From Sarcophilus harrisii (taxonomy: Eukaryota; Chordata; Mammalia; Dasyuromorphia; Dasyuridae): DNA of 64,000 bases. Made by a program: the position numbers and the translations under genes. Positions 12,361 through 24,440 of this stretch are shown here, one piece after another; positions within the stretch are counted from its first letter, which is position 1, and each line of letters begins with the position of its first letter. The stretch spans positions 120,113,641 through 120,177,640 of the forward strand of contig NC_045428.1 of NCBI RefSeq assembly GCF_902635505.1, read 5' to 3'. The notes beneath the pieces were generated by a model. That model did not search any database. It saw only the letters and a list, made by a program, of their open reading frames with translations, and had not been told where the DNA came from.

Positions 12361-13637
12361 TTTGGATGACATTATTACATTTACATCCTTTCACTAATAT
12401 TTTCTTCTAAAAGATGTAAACCTGTGTTCACACTCCAACCTGATACTCAGTTTTGGATGCTTGAAGCATTGGAAAATGCCAAAAGTGTGGACTGAGGAAA
12501 TGTGTTTTTATTTAGGGAATGTGAGATGGATCATGAAGGCAATATTACCCGAAATAATACCAGCCTTTTCTATAGTCTCCTCATGCTTTCTGTTTTGTTT
12601 TCCCCATCCCTGACTCTTTTTCTTTACTTCTTTTTCATTTACTTTCTTCCCATTGAAAACTTACCTTATTTACTTGTGTTTTTTTTTTCTTTGTTCTATG
12701 AACTTACTCTTTCAGTTTTCTTTCCTTTTGTTTTTCTCTTCTCCTTTTCTTCTTTTTTTTAAATAGTCACTCCAGGATGAATGCAAAAGGGGGAAAACCA
12801 TTAAAACAGACACAGAAAATGAAAATATTTTTCAAGGACCCAGGGGGAAAAAAATCTGAATTTTAGATCTGAGTATAACACTGTGTATAATGTCAAGTGT
12901 GTTCTAGATACTTAAGAAATATTATTTATAATGAAATAAGAAAAACAACTCAACCTTCAAAACTATGAAATAGCTGTGATACATCTAAAGATTATGAAGG
13001 TCCATATGTAACATGTCTAAAGTAATCAGATGATTACATCCCTATCATATTTGTTTTCTGGTGATCTGATGCCAGACCTGTCTATGCCTTCCTGAATCAA
13101 TTAAGGAAAGTTGTTCTTGGAAAGAAACATTTAGTATCTTCACTAAAGCTTCTAGTGTGCCTTTCCGGCTGGATGCCCAGTCTCAGAATGGCATGAAAGA
13201 TCAATTTACATAATTAACACAGAAGTAGTCCAGTTACTACTCTGAAGTTTATTTGAAAATGAATAGTGAGTCAGTGAGTAATTTCTTTCTCCCTCTCTCA
13301 GGTTTGGAAGCAAAAACACCACAAATCAGTGTTTTGTTCCTTCCCCATATATTTTAGAGGTGCTACCTTCCCTGCTCTCTACTTTAAAAGTTCTATCTTT
13401 TTATTTTACCTCTGAGTCCCTTCCCCAGATATTCCTCATCTGTCACCTTCTCTGGACTCTCCTCTAAAAAAACTCCCATCTTTCTGCTTTACATTTGGAT
13501 CCTATGGACATAAGATGACATTATTTCTTTTCGAAGTTGGAAAGACTTTCATAAGCATTTACCACTAGGCATTAATTGGAGTAATTTTCCAAGCATGATA
13601 GGAACTATATCTGTCAACAAAACTTCCTGTAATTTTA

Positions 13638-13695
13638 GTCAAACGATCATTTTAGCGTATGTTTCTGTCAAACAATCATTTTAGGGTATGTTTCC
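13638..13695. repeat. Two-copy 29-bp tandem repeat
   Basis: Units gtcaaacgatcattttagcg... and gtcaaacaatcattttaggg... repeat with a 29-bp period. A third partial unit (gtcaaacaattgattatttt) lies about 20 bases on. Confidence 0.8.
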
Positions 13696-13889
13696 ATTCA
13701 GAAATTCCTGGATTCAGTCAAACAATTGATTATTTTGAAGAAAAAACAGAGAACAAAGATTTTAATTAAATCAACATTCCCAATTTTCCCTACTATCTAC
13801 TAGCAAATTGCAACTTATTACCTATATGATACTGGACAAGTGATTTTATTTCCCTGGACCTAAGAATAGCAAAGGATTTATAGATTAAT

Positions 13890-14066
13890 AGCCAAAAGGG
13901 CCTCAGACACCTTTTTGTCCAACTCTTTCATTTTATGTTGAGAAAATTGACTCCCAAGGGAGAATAACTGACATGCTGAAAGCTAGACAATAATAAGCAC
14001 GAGATCTAGGTTTGAATCCAAGTTCCTGGACTCAAGAAATAGTGCTTTGTTGATTCATAAAGTCAC
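13890..14066 (-). repeat. MIR-like SINE fragment
   Basis: Contains tttcattttatgttgagaaa, then gatctaggtttgaatccaag, in reverse MIR order. Confidence 0.55.
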
Positions 14067-15694
14067 TTTTGCCTCTAAATCCTATGACTCTGTGAAATGA
14101 TTTCTTCTTTTGAAGGTAAATGTATCAAACTGATATAGTTAACCACTGTCTGATCCCTTAAAATCTTTACTTTTGTACTGATAGGTATGCTATTGAAATG
14201 ACATAAGATTTATCATGAGCTTTTTGTTTTGTCTCAAGTAATTTGCAATTGGAAGTCAGTTTCCTTCAGTCATCTGTTCAGAATTTAAGGGAAATTGTCT
14301 AATTAGGTTCAAGTGTTTTCTATTCCATTTTATGGGGTACACAGAGTCAAGAGCTCTAAGTACATTGTTGTTTTATTAATTTCCTTGGGGCATAGCCTTT
14401 CAGGAGATCTCAATATTATGATTTCCATTCCATAGCAAAGTGGAAACTACTGAGTTGGTGTTGTTAATTGAATTCCCCTGAGATACATAGTGTGTTTTGA
14501 GTAAGAATCCAGAATCAAGACTAATTCCAATCCAATCTACCCCAATTCAATTCAATATTTTCACTTAAAATTATTGATATATTTTGTTTTTATAGTATTT
14601 TCATTCCTGAATATGTTTGTCTGCTACTTAATGTGTATTCTTCATACCATGAATTTTTTAAAAGAGGAAAAAGCAGTTCATCATACCTAATCAACACAAC
14701 TTCTGAGTCCAAAGTTGACTGTAAGTAAAGTTTCTATCTTCAACATTGTCAATGTATTCCGTCTATACTTCATTATCTTTCATCCTCACTTCAAGGTTCC
14801 TTTAGTACTTATTCATGGTACCACTAGTACCTTATGCTGCCAATCTTTATAAGTTACATATAAACTCTCTTCCATTTTCTTAGGGCTCTGCTCTCTGCAA
14901 GAGAATTGACAAGATTCACATTGGATCTAAAGTGAGAAGGAACTTGTGGTACTGGTGGTGGTGAGAGGGGTTTGTTAAATTTTCTTCCTCACCATTTCTC
15001 TACATTACTAATAATAATCCCATTTTAGAATTAACTTCCATTTCAAGGAGAGTAGACAGGCATATTCAACCCTTTTATTTTTGTTTTCTTCTATAAAAGA
15101 GAAAAAAAATCTTGAGCAAGGTCAACCAAAAGACAAACAGAATTTTCCCTTTCTCAGACCTCTAAGGCTAATGCCAGTCCTCTTCCCTGAATTACAACAT
15201 ACTGCCTTTAACTGTGACCCCAACATGATTATATCCTTTTCTGAATAATATTAGATAAATGGCTAATTTTCCTTATGGAGATTACCCTGGTAAGGATCAA
15301 CCAATGCTTTTCTATACCATGGTTTTCAATGATGAATAAAATAACACTTTTTAATGACCAGGATATTAAATTATGAGCAGAGAGTTTTATTTCCAGAACA
15401 GACCTTTGGAAAATATTTAGTACATGCAAAAAGGTATGACAAAGAATGATAATGGTTTGATATAAATCTTCACAGATAACCTTTGTATTTGGAAATAGAG
15501 GGTTAGATTGTCTTAACTCAAAAAAGTGATTTATAAAGATGAGAATTTGAAGCTTTTCCCTAAACCAGAAGGTGCGGAGGAGATTGTGACTTAAGGGCTT
15601 TTGGAAATCCTTTAAACTCTACCATATAGATAGTTATTGATTATACTTATTTTTTGATTCCTTCTTTAATTTTTGTTATATATGCAATGAGTTT

Positions 15695-15930
15695 GGTATT
15701 TTATACACATATGTATATACACACATGTAATATGTTACATATATGAATGTATACACATGTATATATTTTCCATGTACATATATAATATACATAAATATAA
15801 TACACACATATTATATATATGTGTGTGTATTATATATATACACATATATACATAGAGAGAGAGACAGAGAGAGAGAGACAGAGACAGAGAGAGACTGGGA
15901 GAGAAGGGGAAGAGAGAGAAAGAAAGAGAT
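15695..15930. repeat. Compound microsatellite (TA/CA then GA)
   Basis: TA/CA alternating sequence to about 15852, followed by GA/GACA-rich purine repeats at 15853-15929. Confidence 0.9.
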
Positions 15931-16050
15931 ACATATATACATAAAATACCCCATGAGTTCCTTTAAGAACCTTAGAAACTAAGTGAGAAATTGACCTTTT
16001 GCATTTAGATTATCCAGAATTGTTTCTCTTTTCCTCTCTACAACTTGACA

Positions 16051-17067
16051 GAAATCGACAAACATTTACTAATACTTGCTATGTGTCGGCCAGGGTGCTA
16101 AGCAATAGGGATGCAAAGAAAGGCAAACACAATCTCTGCTTTCAAAGAATGAAGTATAATGAGAAAGAAGGCAGACAGTCAACTATGTATAAACAGGATA
16201 TATACTGGATAAATTGACATTATTCTTATAGAGAAGAAACTGACAATAAATAGGATAGAGAAATGCTTCTTAGAGAAGGTTGGATTTTAGTTGGGATCTC
16301 AAGAGTCAAGAAATGGAAATTATGAGGGAGAAAATTTGAGGGATGAGGAATAGCTAGTGATAATTCCCCTCTTTAGAAGATGGAATGTCCCATATGAGGA
16401 ACTAAAAAGAGATCAATAAAATTAGGTTATAGAATATGTAGAGTGGGGAAGTGTAAAAAAAGACTGGAAAGGTAGAAAAGGCTTTACAAGTCAGATGGTT
16501 TTATATTTGGCCCTGGTGGTAATACATAGCCATTTGAATTAATTTAATAAGAGGAATGGCGTAGTCATACTTATCTTTACTGGAGGATGGACTGAAGTGG
16601 GGAGAGAATTGAGATCAATCAGAAAGCCATATATGACAATGTAAAATGAGGTAATAGGGGCTTGTGTTAGAGTGGTGGGAGTGTCAGAAGAGAGAAAGGA
16701 ACAAATATAAGAAATAGGTAGAATCATTCTGCAGTACTTGTCCACCGACTGGATATGGGAGGTGAGAGAGTAAGGAAGAAGGTGACACCTGGGTTGTAAG
16801 CTTGAGTGACTGGGAAGATAGTAATGGGAAAGTTAGAAAGAGAGGAGTGTTTGGCAGAAAAAATAATTAAATTTTGGATATGTTAGGTTTAATATGTGAA
16901 CAGGATATTCAATTCAAGATGTCTAATGATTGGATATGTGAGTCTGGAAGTCAGATGAGAGGATAAGGTTGGGTAGATCTCAGATATATCTGCACAGAGA
17001 TGAACTAATGGGAATCTGATGAGATTGCCAAGTCATAAAGTGTAGAAGAGGAGAGAAAGGACCAAGA
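16051..17067 (-). repeat. L2-type LINE, long antisense copy
   Basis: The left end is the antisense terminus (cgacaaacatttactaatac, then ctatgtgtcggccagggtgc). It continues through the same unit seen at 19576-21147, for example aggatggactgaagtgggga and aggtttaatatgtgaacag. On the minus strand this unit is the 3' half of an L2/CR1-like reverse-transcriptase frame, now decayed. Confidence 0.75.
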
Positions 17068-17182
17068 ATCATAGACACATTTTTCTCTTGCTTCATTTAA
17101 TAAAAAGATTAAATTCCCATTCTGGCTTCATTTCTATTTTGTCATCAAGGATGGAAAGAGATAGTATTTATTAATAAAAATA

Positions 17183-17444
17183 ATAATTGCTAGAAATTCT
17201 ATAGTACCTCCTATGTACCACTGTGCTAAGTATTTATAAATATTTCTTTTGATATTCATAACAGTCTTCATAAGTAGATGTTATTATTATTATTCCCATT
17301 TTACATGTTGAGCAAACTGAGATAAACACAGTTTAAGTGAGTTACCCAAAGCCATACAACATTTAAGTGCCTGAGGCTGAATTTAGACTCAAGTCTTCCT
17401 CATTCCAGCCCCACTGTTCTATCCATTATGCTACTTAGCTGCCC
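17183..17444 (-). repeat. MIR/THER1-like CORE-SINE, near full length
   Basis: Runs from the 3' end (cctcctatgtaccactgtgc) through attcccattttacatgttga and acccaaagccatacaacatt to the head ctatccattatgctacttag. Confidence 0.75.
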
Positions 17445-17670
17445 AAGTATCACACAATCCTTCTTCTTCTGTTAGGGAATTTCACAAAAAAGTTAAGACT
17501 GATATATTAACTTTATGGTTTTCAATTGATCAAATTAAAAACCATTTAGGTTCTGTCATTAAAGTAAAGCATTTTGCTCAAAGATGAATAATACAAAGAT
17601 TAATATGCTATGGACTTTATTTTTTTAAACAATTTTATAATCCATTGCACAATAGCAGGAAAATTCTGTA

Positions 17671-18220
17671 TTCATGTAAGTTTCTCCAGGCCTTTCTGAA
17701 ATCATCCCGCTGGTCATTTCTTACAGAAAAATAAAATTCCATAATATTCATATACCACAATTTATTCAGCCATTCTCCAATTGATGGGCATCCGCTCAGT
17801 TTTCAGTTTCTGGCCACTACAAAGAGGGCTGCCACAAGCATTCTTGCACAGTTATATCCCTTTCCCTTCTTTATGATCTCTTTGGGATATAAGCCCAGTA
17901 GTAACACTGCTGGGTCAAAGGATATGCACAGTTTGATACCTTTTTGAGCATCGTTCCAAATTGCTCTCCAGAATAGCTGGATGTATTCACAATTCTACCA
18001 ACAATGTATCAGTGTCCTAGTTTTCCCACATCCCCTCCAACATTCCGCATTATCTTTCCCTGTCATTCTAGCCAGTCTGACAAGTGTATAGCAATATCTC
18101 AGAGTTGTCTTAATTTGCATTTCTCTAATTAATAATGACTTGAAGCATCTTTTCATATGACTAGAAATAGTTTCAATTTCTTTGTCTGAGAATTGTCTGT
18201 TCATATCCTTTGACCATTTA
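17671..18220 (-). repeat. L1 LINE 3' portion
   Basis: The plus strand is antisense L1, including tcagccattctccaattgat, ggccactacaaagagggctg, tatgcacagtttgatacctt and tttgaccattta. It matches copies at 26891, 31332 and 57855. Confidence 0.85.
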
Positions 18221-18369
18221 CAGGATAACATTTGATAAAACATTATTCTGGGGGAAAATGGAAATATGTGAAGTTGGGAAAACTACTGCTAAACTGATTA
18301 AGAAATGACTGAATATTTAGACCCAAAGATTATTTATTATGTGCTTTGATACCAACTTGAAAGCTAACA

Positions 18370-19075
18370 GTGGATCTGTAGCATCTAGGTTCTGTACTTC
18401 TTCTTTTGCTGGTCAATATTTTCCTCAATTACTTGAACAATGACATTGATGATATGCTTAACAAAATTTTACATAATACAAAGATAGTGGAGATAGCTAA
18501 TATGCTAGATGATGGAGTGATTATCTAGAAAACAGACTAAAAAAATTGGGCTGTATCAAGTAAGACATAAGTTAATAGGGATAAACAATCATACCCTTAG
18601 GTTAAAAAAAATAATCCCACAGACACAAGAGAGTGGTGACAGAAAGTGTTTATCCAAAAATATCTAGGAATTTTAGTGATGTGCAAGCTTGCCATCATGT
18701 CAAAATGTGATATATCGGCAAAAAAAGGGATTTTGGTAAGCAATGACAGTTATAGCTTCCAGGAATAATGATTTAATGGTCCTTAACTATGTTCTACTAT
18801 GCTCTTGTCAGTCTATGTATTATATTAAGTATTATAATTGTATTACATTCAAGTCTATATAGTCTGAAAAAGAGTATTGAACATAGTATTATATAATCCA
18901 ATAAAGTTGCTTTAAGGTCTGGGCATTACATTTTGGAAAGCTGGAGAATATTCAACAAAAGGGATCAGAATGGTGAAGACTTCAAATTTATGTTATATGG
19001 GAATCAATGGAAGGACCTTGGGAAATTCACCTGGAGAAGAGGATAGTTAAGGAAGATATGCTATATGTAGATTTG
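18370..19075 (+). repeat. CR1/L3-type LINE, sense
   Basis: Follows the CR1 frame in order: attacttgaacaatgacattg (NDLDEG region), atgctagatgatggagtgat, tatctaggaattttagtgat, ccaggaataatgatttaatg, gaatggtgaagactt and cacctggagaagaggatag. Confidence 0.7.
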
Positions 19076-19084
19076 TAGAACTAT

Positions 19085-19575
19085 CATATAGCTGTTGCTA
19101 CTGTTGCCTTGTCTGAAATCATAATTGCTATTCCTGATTATTAGAGTTCATCTGAAACATAATAGATTTTGTTCTAGCCTCTTATTTTATTTTATTATTA
19201 TTATTATTTTTTATTTTTGTTTGGCAATTAGGGCTAAGTGACTTGCTGAGGGTCACACAGCTAGAAAAGTGTCTAAGTCTGGATTTGAACTCAGGTTCTC
19301 CAGACTCCAAAGCACTGCAGTGCTCTATCCAATACACCATCTAGCAGCCCTCTAGACTTGAATTTTAACTTTGCTGTGAGTCTTTGTTTTTAAAGTTTAT
19401 TTCTTTTAAACAAAATATTTTTGAATTCTGCTTTGTAATCCATTCTGCTATCCTCTTTCAATTAATGGGTGAATTTATCCCATTCACATTCATTACTATG
19501 ATCAATAATTTCAAATTTTTTTCTTCCATACAATCCACTTGTACTTTTCTCTCTTTGTTCTTTGTATTCTTCTTT
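19085..19575 (-). repeat. L1 LINE ORF2 fragment interrupted by a SINE
   Basis: Antisense L1 ORF2 phrases flank a SINE at 19183-19350. Before it: ttgccttgtctgaaatcata. After it: ttgaattctgctttgtaatc and tcccattcacattcattact. Confidence 0.65.
19183..19350 (-). mobile_element. Marsupial CORE-SINE inserted in L1
   Basis: Reversed A/T-rich tail, then gggctaagtgacttgctgag, ggtcacacagctagaaaagt, ggatttgaactcaggttctc, and the head ctatccaatacaccatctag. Short near-repeats, tctagcct and tctagact, flank it. Confidence 0.85.
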
Positions 19576-21147
19576 ACAATAAATCAGTCAACAAATAAAC
19601 ATTTATTAAGCATGTACCACGTGCCAGGCACTATGCTAAGTGCTTGGGATTAAAAAAGAGGCAAAAAACCTGCCCCTGCTCTCATGGAGCTCATAGTCTA
19701 AAGAGATAATGACATGCAAATAAATATATTAAAAAGTGAATTATGTACAGAATAAATAGGAAATAATGAAAAGATGGTAAATACTAGAATTAAAAGGCAT
19801 TGATGAAAGCTTCCTGTGGAAAGTAAAGCTTTAGTTGGTACTTAAAGGAAGTCATAGAGGTCAGTAGCTGAAGTTGAGGAAGAAGAGTAAGGACAGCCAG
19901 AGAAAATGTCCAGAGCTGAGAGATGGAGTGTCTTCTTTGTGGAATAGCCAGGAGGTTTTGTCATTGGATTGAAGAATATATGTCAAGGAGCAAATAACAA
20001 GAAGAATGGAAATGTAGTAAGGTGTTAGACTAAAAAGGACTCTGAATGATAAGCACAGAATTTTGTGTTTGTTGTAATAGAGACCACTACATTTTTTTGA
20101 ATGGGGGTGGTGATGACATGATTGGACCAGAATTTTAAAAGAATTTCTCTAGTGACTGAATGGAAGATGGATTAGAATGGGGAGAAAACTGAGACAGGCA
20201 GATCCACAAACAAGCTATTGCAATAATTACATTATGAAATGATGAAAGCTCGTACTAGAGTGATGAAGTGTTAGAGGAGAGAAGGAGGCATATTTGACAA
20301 AATGTTGAAAAGATGAAATCTGCAGACCAAGGTAGCAATTTGAATATATGGGAAGGGGCGAGACTGAGAGAGTGAAGAATCCAGGTTGAGAGTCTGAGAG
20401 AATGAGAGGGTGTTATTATTTTCTACTTGATTCAAGAGGTAGGAGGAGGGGAGGCTTTAGGGGGAAAGAATCCTGAATCCTGTTTTGGACATTGCAGGGA
20501 TCCTCAAACTACGGCGCGCAGGCCAGATGTGGCAGCTAAGGCCAATTATCCCCCTCACCCAGGGCTATGAAGTTTCTTTATTTAAAGGCCCACAAAACAA
20601 AGTTTTTGTTTTTATTATAGTCCGGCCCTCTAACAGTCTAAGGGACAGTAAACTGGCCCCCTATTTAAAAAAGTTTGAGGATCCCTCAGTCGTAAGGTGT
20701 CTATAGGGCATCCAGTTTGATATTTCTGAAAAGTAGTTGGAGTAAGACTGCAGGTCAGCAGAAAGATTTGGGCAGAAAAACTAGATTTGAGAATCATCAT
20801 CACAGAAATGGTAATTCAATCCATGGGAGGTGGTATTATTACCAAAGGAAGTAGTATAAAGGGAGAAGACAATAGAGCCCAAGACAGAACCCCAAAGGAC
20901 ATCTATAGTAAGAGAACATGATTTGGAGGAGGATTCAGCAAAGGAAACATAGAAGAAGTGATCAGATAGGAGCAAGACTAGGAGTGAATGATGTCCTAGA
21001 AATCTAGAGAAAACAGAATATCAAGGAGGAGAGAGTGATCAAATGTCAAAGACTTCAGAAAGTTCAAATTAAATATTAAGTAGAAGGTATTGGATTTGGC
21101 AACTATGTAATTATAATTTTGGAAAGAACTGTTTTGATGAAATTTGC
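19576..21147 (-). repeat. L2-type LINE with reverse-transcriptase remnant, split by a hAT element
   Basis: The left end is the L2 terminus in antisense (cagtcaacaaataaacattt, ccacgtgccaggcactatgc). On the minus strand, 20781-20975 keeps a readable piece of reverse transcriptase: SFAESSSKSC, then GSVLGSIVFSLYTTSFG, then HFCDDDSQI, where FCDD corresponds to the catalytic YADD box. The frame is short and stops soon, so the copy is dead. The hAT insertion is at 20495-20687. Confidence 0.82.
20495..20687. mobile_element. Non-autonomous hAT-Charlie-like element nested in L2
   Basis: Terminal inverted repeats are CAGGGATCCTCAAACT on the left and aagtttgaggatccct on the right. The last base appears changed. 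The interior is CpG-rich at the left (ctacggcgcgcaggcc) and has no coding capacity at 193 bp. The surrounding L2 sequence resumes on the far side. No clear 8-bp target duplication remains. Confidence 0.85.
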
Positions 21148-21339
21148 TTAACATTAATGATCTTTAATTGAAGGGATGTTTTTGATGTCTCCTTTTCTCT
21201 TCCTTTTGCTCTGCTGTTCATCATACTCTTCCTTGCTTTCCTTTTAACTCCAACTCTTCACACTCCACTCTCTGATACTAGATTGTTTTGCTAATAACTA
21301 CCCTTTCACCCATATTTTCCTTTCTTTTAAACACTCCCC

Positions 21340-21480
21340 TCTAAAGTGCCTATAACATGTCAGGTCCTGTGCTAAGCATAGGGCTTGCAACCAATAAAAT
21401 GAAAATAGTACCTACCCTCAAAGAGCTTACAATCTTAAAAGGGAAAAAAGATACAAAATGTCAAGAAAGAGGAGTTAGGA
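21340..21480 (-). repeat. L2 LINE 3' end, antisense
   Basis: Contains aacatgtcaggtcctgtgct, then taccctcaaagagcttacaa. Confidence 0.65.
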
Positions 21481-22023
21481 GACCCTAGAGTGTGCTTGTC
21501 TCAGGAAATCTTATTTCATAGAGTCAAAATGAAGCAGAGCAGGAGATACAAAATGAAATGATTGGAGCTTCTACCCTTTATGAAGGAAGGCTTGCTTATA
21601 TGACTGTTCCCTTCTATTTTTTTATTAATATGAATGCATCTCTATATCATGGTTTTTGTGTGTGGGGGTTTAAGTATATAAATACGATCAGCCTTCCTTT
21701 GTATAAGTTAGAAGAAAGTGAAGTTCATGGAGTGACTGTTCCTTTCACTCTTTCCTCTATTTGCTTCATGCATTCCTATTACATAAAGTAGTAAGTTCCC
21801 TTTCCTTATTTTCTTTCATCCCTAGTATATTCCCCATTTCTTTCATTTTTCTTCTTTTAAGATCATTAAAATAAAAAGAACTATGCCTAAACCTTTTTGC
21901 CTAAATTTTTAAATTATATATACAACTCTTGAAATAATTGCTGTTCTGGTGGGACACATTTTCCCCTTCTGTGTAAAAATTTCATGATCATATAGTGCTT
22001 TCCAACCTTTCTTTGCAACTCTT

Positions 22024-22104
22024 TTTTTTTTCTGAGGCAATTGGGGTTAAGTGAATTGTCCAGGGGTCACACAGCTAGGAAGTGTTGCCACCCAGCTGCT
22101 CCCT
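22024..22104 (-). mobile_element. Internally deleted CORE-SINE with target duplication
   Basis: T-tail, then gaggcaattggggttaagtg, ggtcacacagctaggaagtg, joined directly to the head ccacccagctgctcc. About half the usual element (the B-box part) is absent. A perfect 13-bp repeat, ctttgcaactctt, flanks it at 22011-22023 and 22105-22117. Confidence 0.88.
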
Positions 22105-22940
22105 CTTTGCAACTCTTAAATCATATGTTTACATTTCAAAGATTCTGGTATATTCTAGCCTTTATATTAGGAATGCTAAGAAAAATTTTATTTAATTAAA
22201 GATTCATTTCCTTTCAAGGAATGTTATACTAAAATTTTCTGAGTAAATTATTCTTGGTTGAAGGCTTTTATCAGTTGCTTTTTATATCATATTCTACTCC
22301 CTCTTGTAATTTATGGTGGTGGTTGTGAAGTCTTGTGTGTTTCTGACTGACTCTTTGGTATTCTTTCTTTTGGGCTTTTGCAGATTTTTTTTTTTTTGAC
22401 TTGAAAACTAAACTTTGGCTATTACTCTTAATAATCTATTAATCTTTGACTTGTATCTTCATTTTTATTAGTATTATTTAGTGTCATTCAATTAACCTAC
22501 ACATAATAGCCAATAAATTGACCTGAAATTTTGTCTGGGTGGATTAAAATGATCAGTAGTTTTGTTGTTTGTGACAATTCAATTTTATAACAGAAACCTT
22601 AATCCTTAATACCTATTAATGTAATGGGTAGGCTTTGTAGAGGCAAAGTTTGGCAAAGCATTCACTCCTTTACTTTCCCTTTCTGCACAAATTTATTTTA
22701 AAAAAAGTTGAATTCTCCCTGGCCAGTCTTTTCTCGTTGTAGTGGGAAACACCAGCTCATTCTCTTCTCATGTAAAACAGAAAGTTTGCTTGAGATGAAT
22801 AACTCTCTGTATCTCTGCCTGCAAATAGTAGAGATAAAATAGAGGGGAAAAAAGTTAAGAATTGAAGCATGTCATCAGTTTCTGCAACCTCAATTTGGCC
22901 ATGCTTCTTGGCAGGGTATTTTCAATAACCTTAATGGAGG

Positions 22941-23073
22941 GTGAGCAGCTAGATGGCAACTAGATACAGTGGTAGAGCATTGATCCTGAGTCAAGAGAAT
23001 CTGAGTTCAAATCTAGTCATATACTTGACACTAGCTATGTGATTCTGGCAAGTCACTTAACCCTGATTGCTTT
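22941..23073 (+). repeat. Marsupial CORE-SINE
   Basis: Contains gagcagctagatggcaacta, ctgagttcaaatctagtcat and ggcaagtcacttaaccctga. Confidence 0.8.
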
Positions 23074-23334
23074 ACTACTACTACTAATAGTATAGTAATA
23101 ATCTGAGTGGGAAGCAGGGGAAAATCTATATTCATTCAATCTGTGCCCATTGAAAGCCTCCTGCCACTGGATGGACGGTCATTCTTCTAATTCCATCTTG
23201 TATCTCTTGGTGTTTATTTCTTTTTAAGAGAAGTAATTGATTATTCTGAAACAGACTACCTCTTTTTAAAACTCCTAGGTACAATAAAAATCTAATAGCC
23301 ACCAACCCTCCCCCACAACATACACAAAGGTTCA

Positions 23335-23511
23335 TTCTCTCTGTCTCTGTTTCCTTCTCTGTTTCTGTCTCTGTCTGTCTGTCTCTCCTTTTCTCATCCC
23401 CTTCCTAACCTCCCTCCCTCCCTTTTAACACATTGCTTTCTCTCTTTCCTATTCTCTCTCTCTTCTTTCTTCTCTTCCTCCCCACTCTGTCTGTCTCTCT
23501 TTCTCCCTCAA
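23335..23511. repeat. Polypyrimidine (TC)-rich tract
   Basis: About 175 bases of C/T with TCTG and CTCC units and few purines on the plus strand. Confidence 0.9.
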
Positions 23512-23639
23512 ATTCAGTCAGTTTCAGATCTCCGCTCATGGAGTAGACAGTTCTAACACCTTGTTACACTAAATATTTGAGTTGGTCACTTTAAAAATCC
23601 TTTGGAGGAACAATTAACTTTGAAGTGATCTCTTAGGCA

Positions 23640-24440
23640 TTACTTTGGTCATTAACTGATATTTGATCTCATTTTTATGATCTAGCTTATTTTCCTTCGG
23701 TTGTTTCTATATATTGTATATTTATTCTATTCTGCTGTTCCACTTCTTCTCTTTTGTATTCAGTAGGAAATCGTTTCCATGATAGCTTTGTAGTAGAGTT
23801 TAGATCTGGTACTATTAAGTCATGTTCTTTCTTATTTATTTTCATTGATTCTCTTGATTTTTTGATCCTTCAGAGGAATTTTGTTATTTTTTCTAGCTCT
23901 CTTAATTTATCCTTTAGTAGTTCGATTGGTATGTCACTGGATAAGTGAATTAACTGAGGTATTGTCATGATATTAACTTTTCCTACTAATGAACAATTCA
24001 TATTTTTCTATTTAGATTTGCCTTCATTTGTGTGGAGTGTTTTGTCATTTTATTAATATAGTTCCTATATGTGTTCTAGCAGGTAGACTGTCAAGTATTT
24101 TATGATATCTGCAATTATTTTAAATGAAATTTCCTTTTTTAACTCTTGTTGGATTTTGTTAGTAACAGAAAGAAATGATGATTTGTGTGGGTTTATTTTA
24201 TATTCTGCAGCTCTATTGAAATTAACTGTTTTGTTTAGTTTTTTTTTAATTTGACTCTCTAGAGTTCTTTAGGTAAAATATCCTACTATTTGCAAGGAAA
24301 TGATAATTTTTTTTCTTCTCTGCCTATTTTTATTACTTCAAAATCCTTTTCTTGATTTATTGTCTAGCTGCTTTTTGTTAAGACATAGGTAGCAAGTGTG
24401 TATCCCTAAATGTCTCTGAATTGTCTCTGCATTTTGTCCT
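23640..24440 (-). repeat. L1 LINE ORF2 fragment
   Basis: Plus strand is antisense ORF2: taactgaggtattgtcatga, gttcctatatgtgttctagc, tgttggattttgttagtaac, tgtgggtttattttatattc and ctagagttctttaggtaaa, in the order of the reverse-transcriptase part of marsupial L1. Confidence 0.75.

Noticed and set aside
15743-15982. 79-codon plus-strand frame rich in Tyr, Ile, Arg and Glu
   Set aside because: It is produced by the TA/CA and GA microsatellite.
20781-20975. Reverse-transcriptase-like frame as a possible host gene
   Set aside because: It is a short remnant inside an L2-type LINE that continues on both sides, with no intact polymerase.
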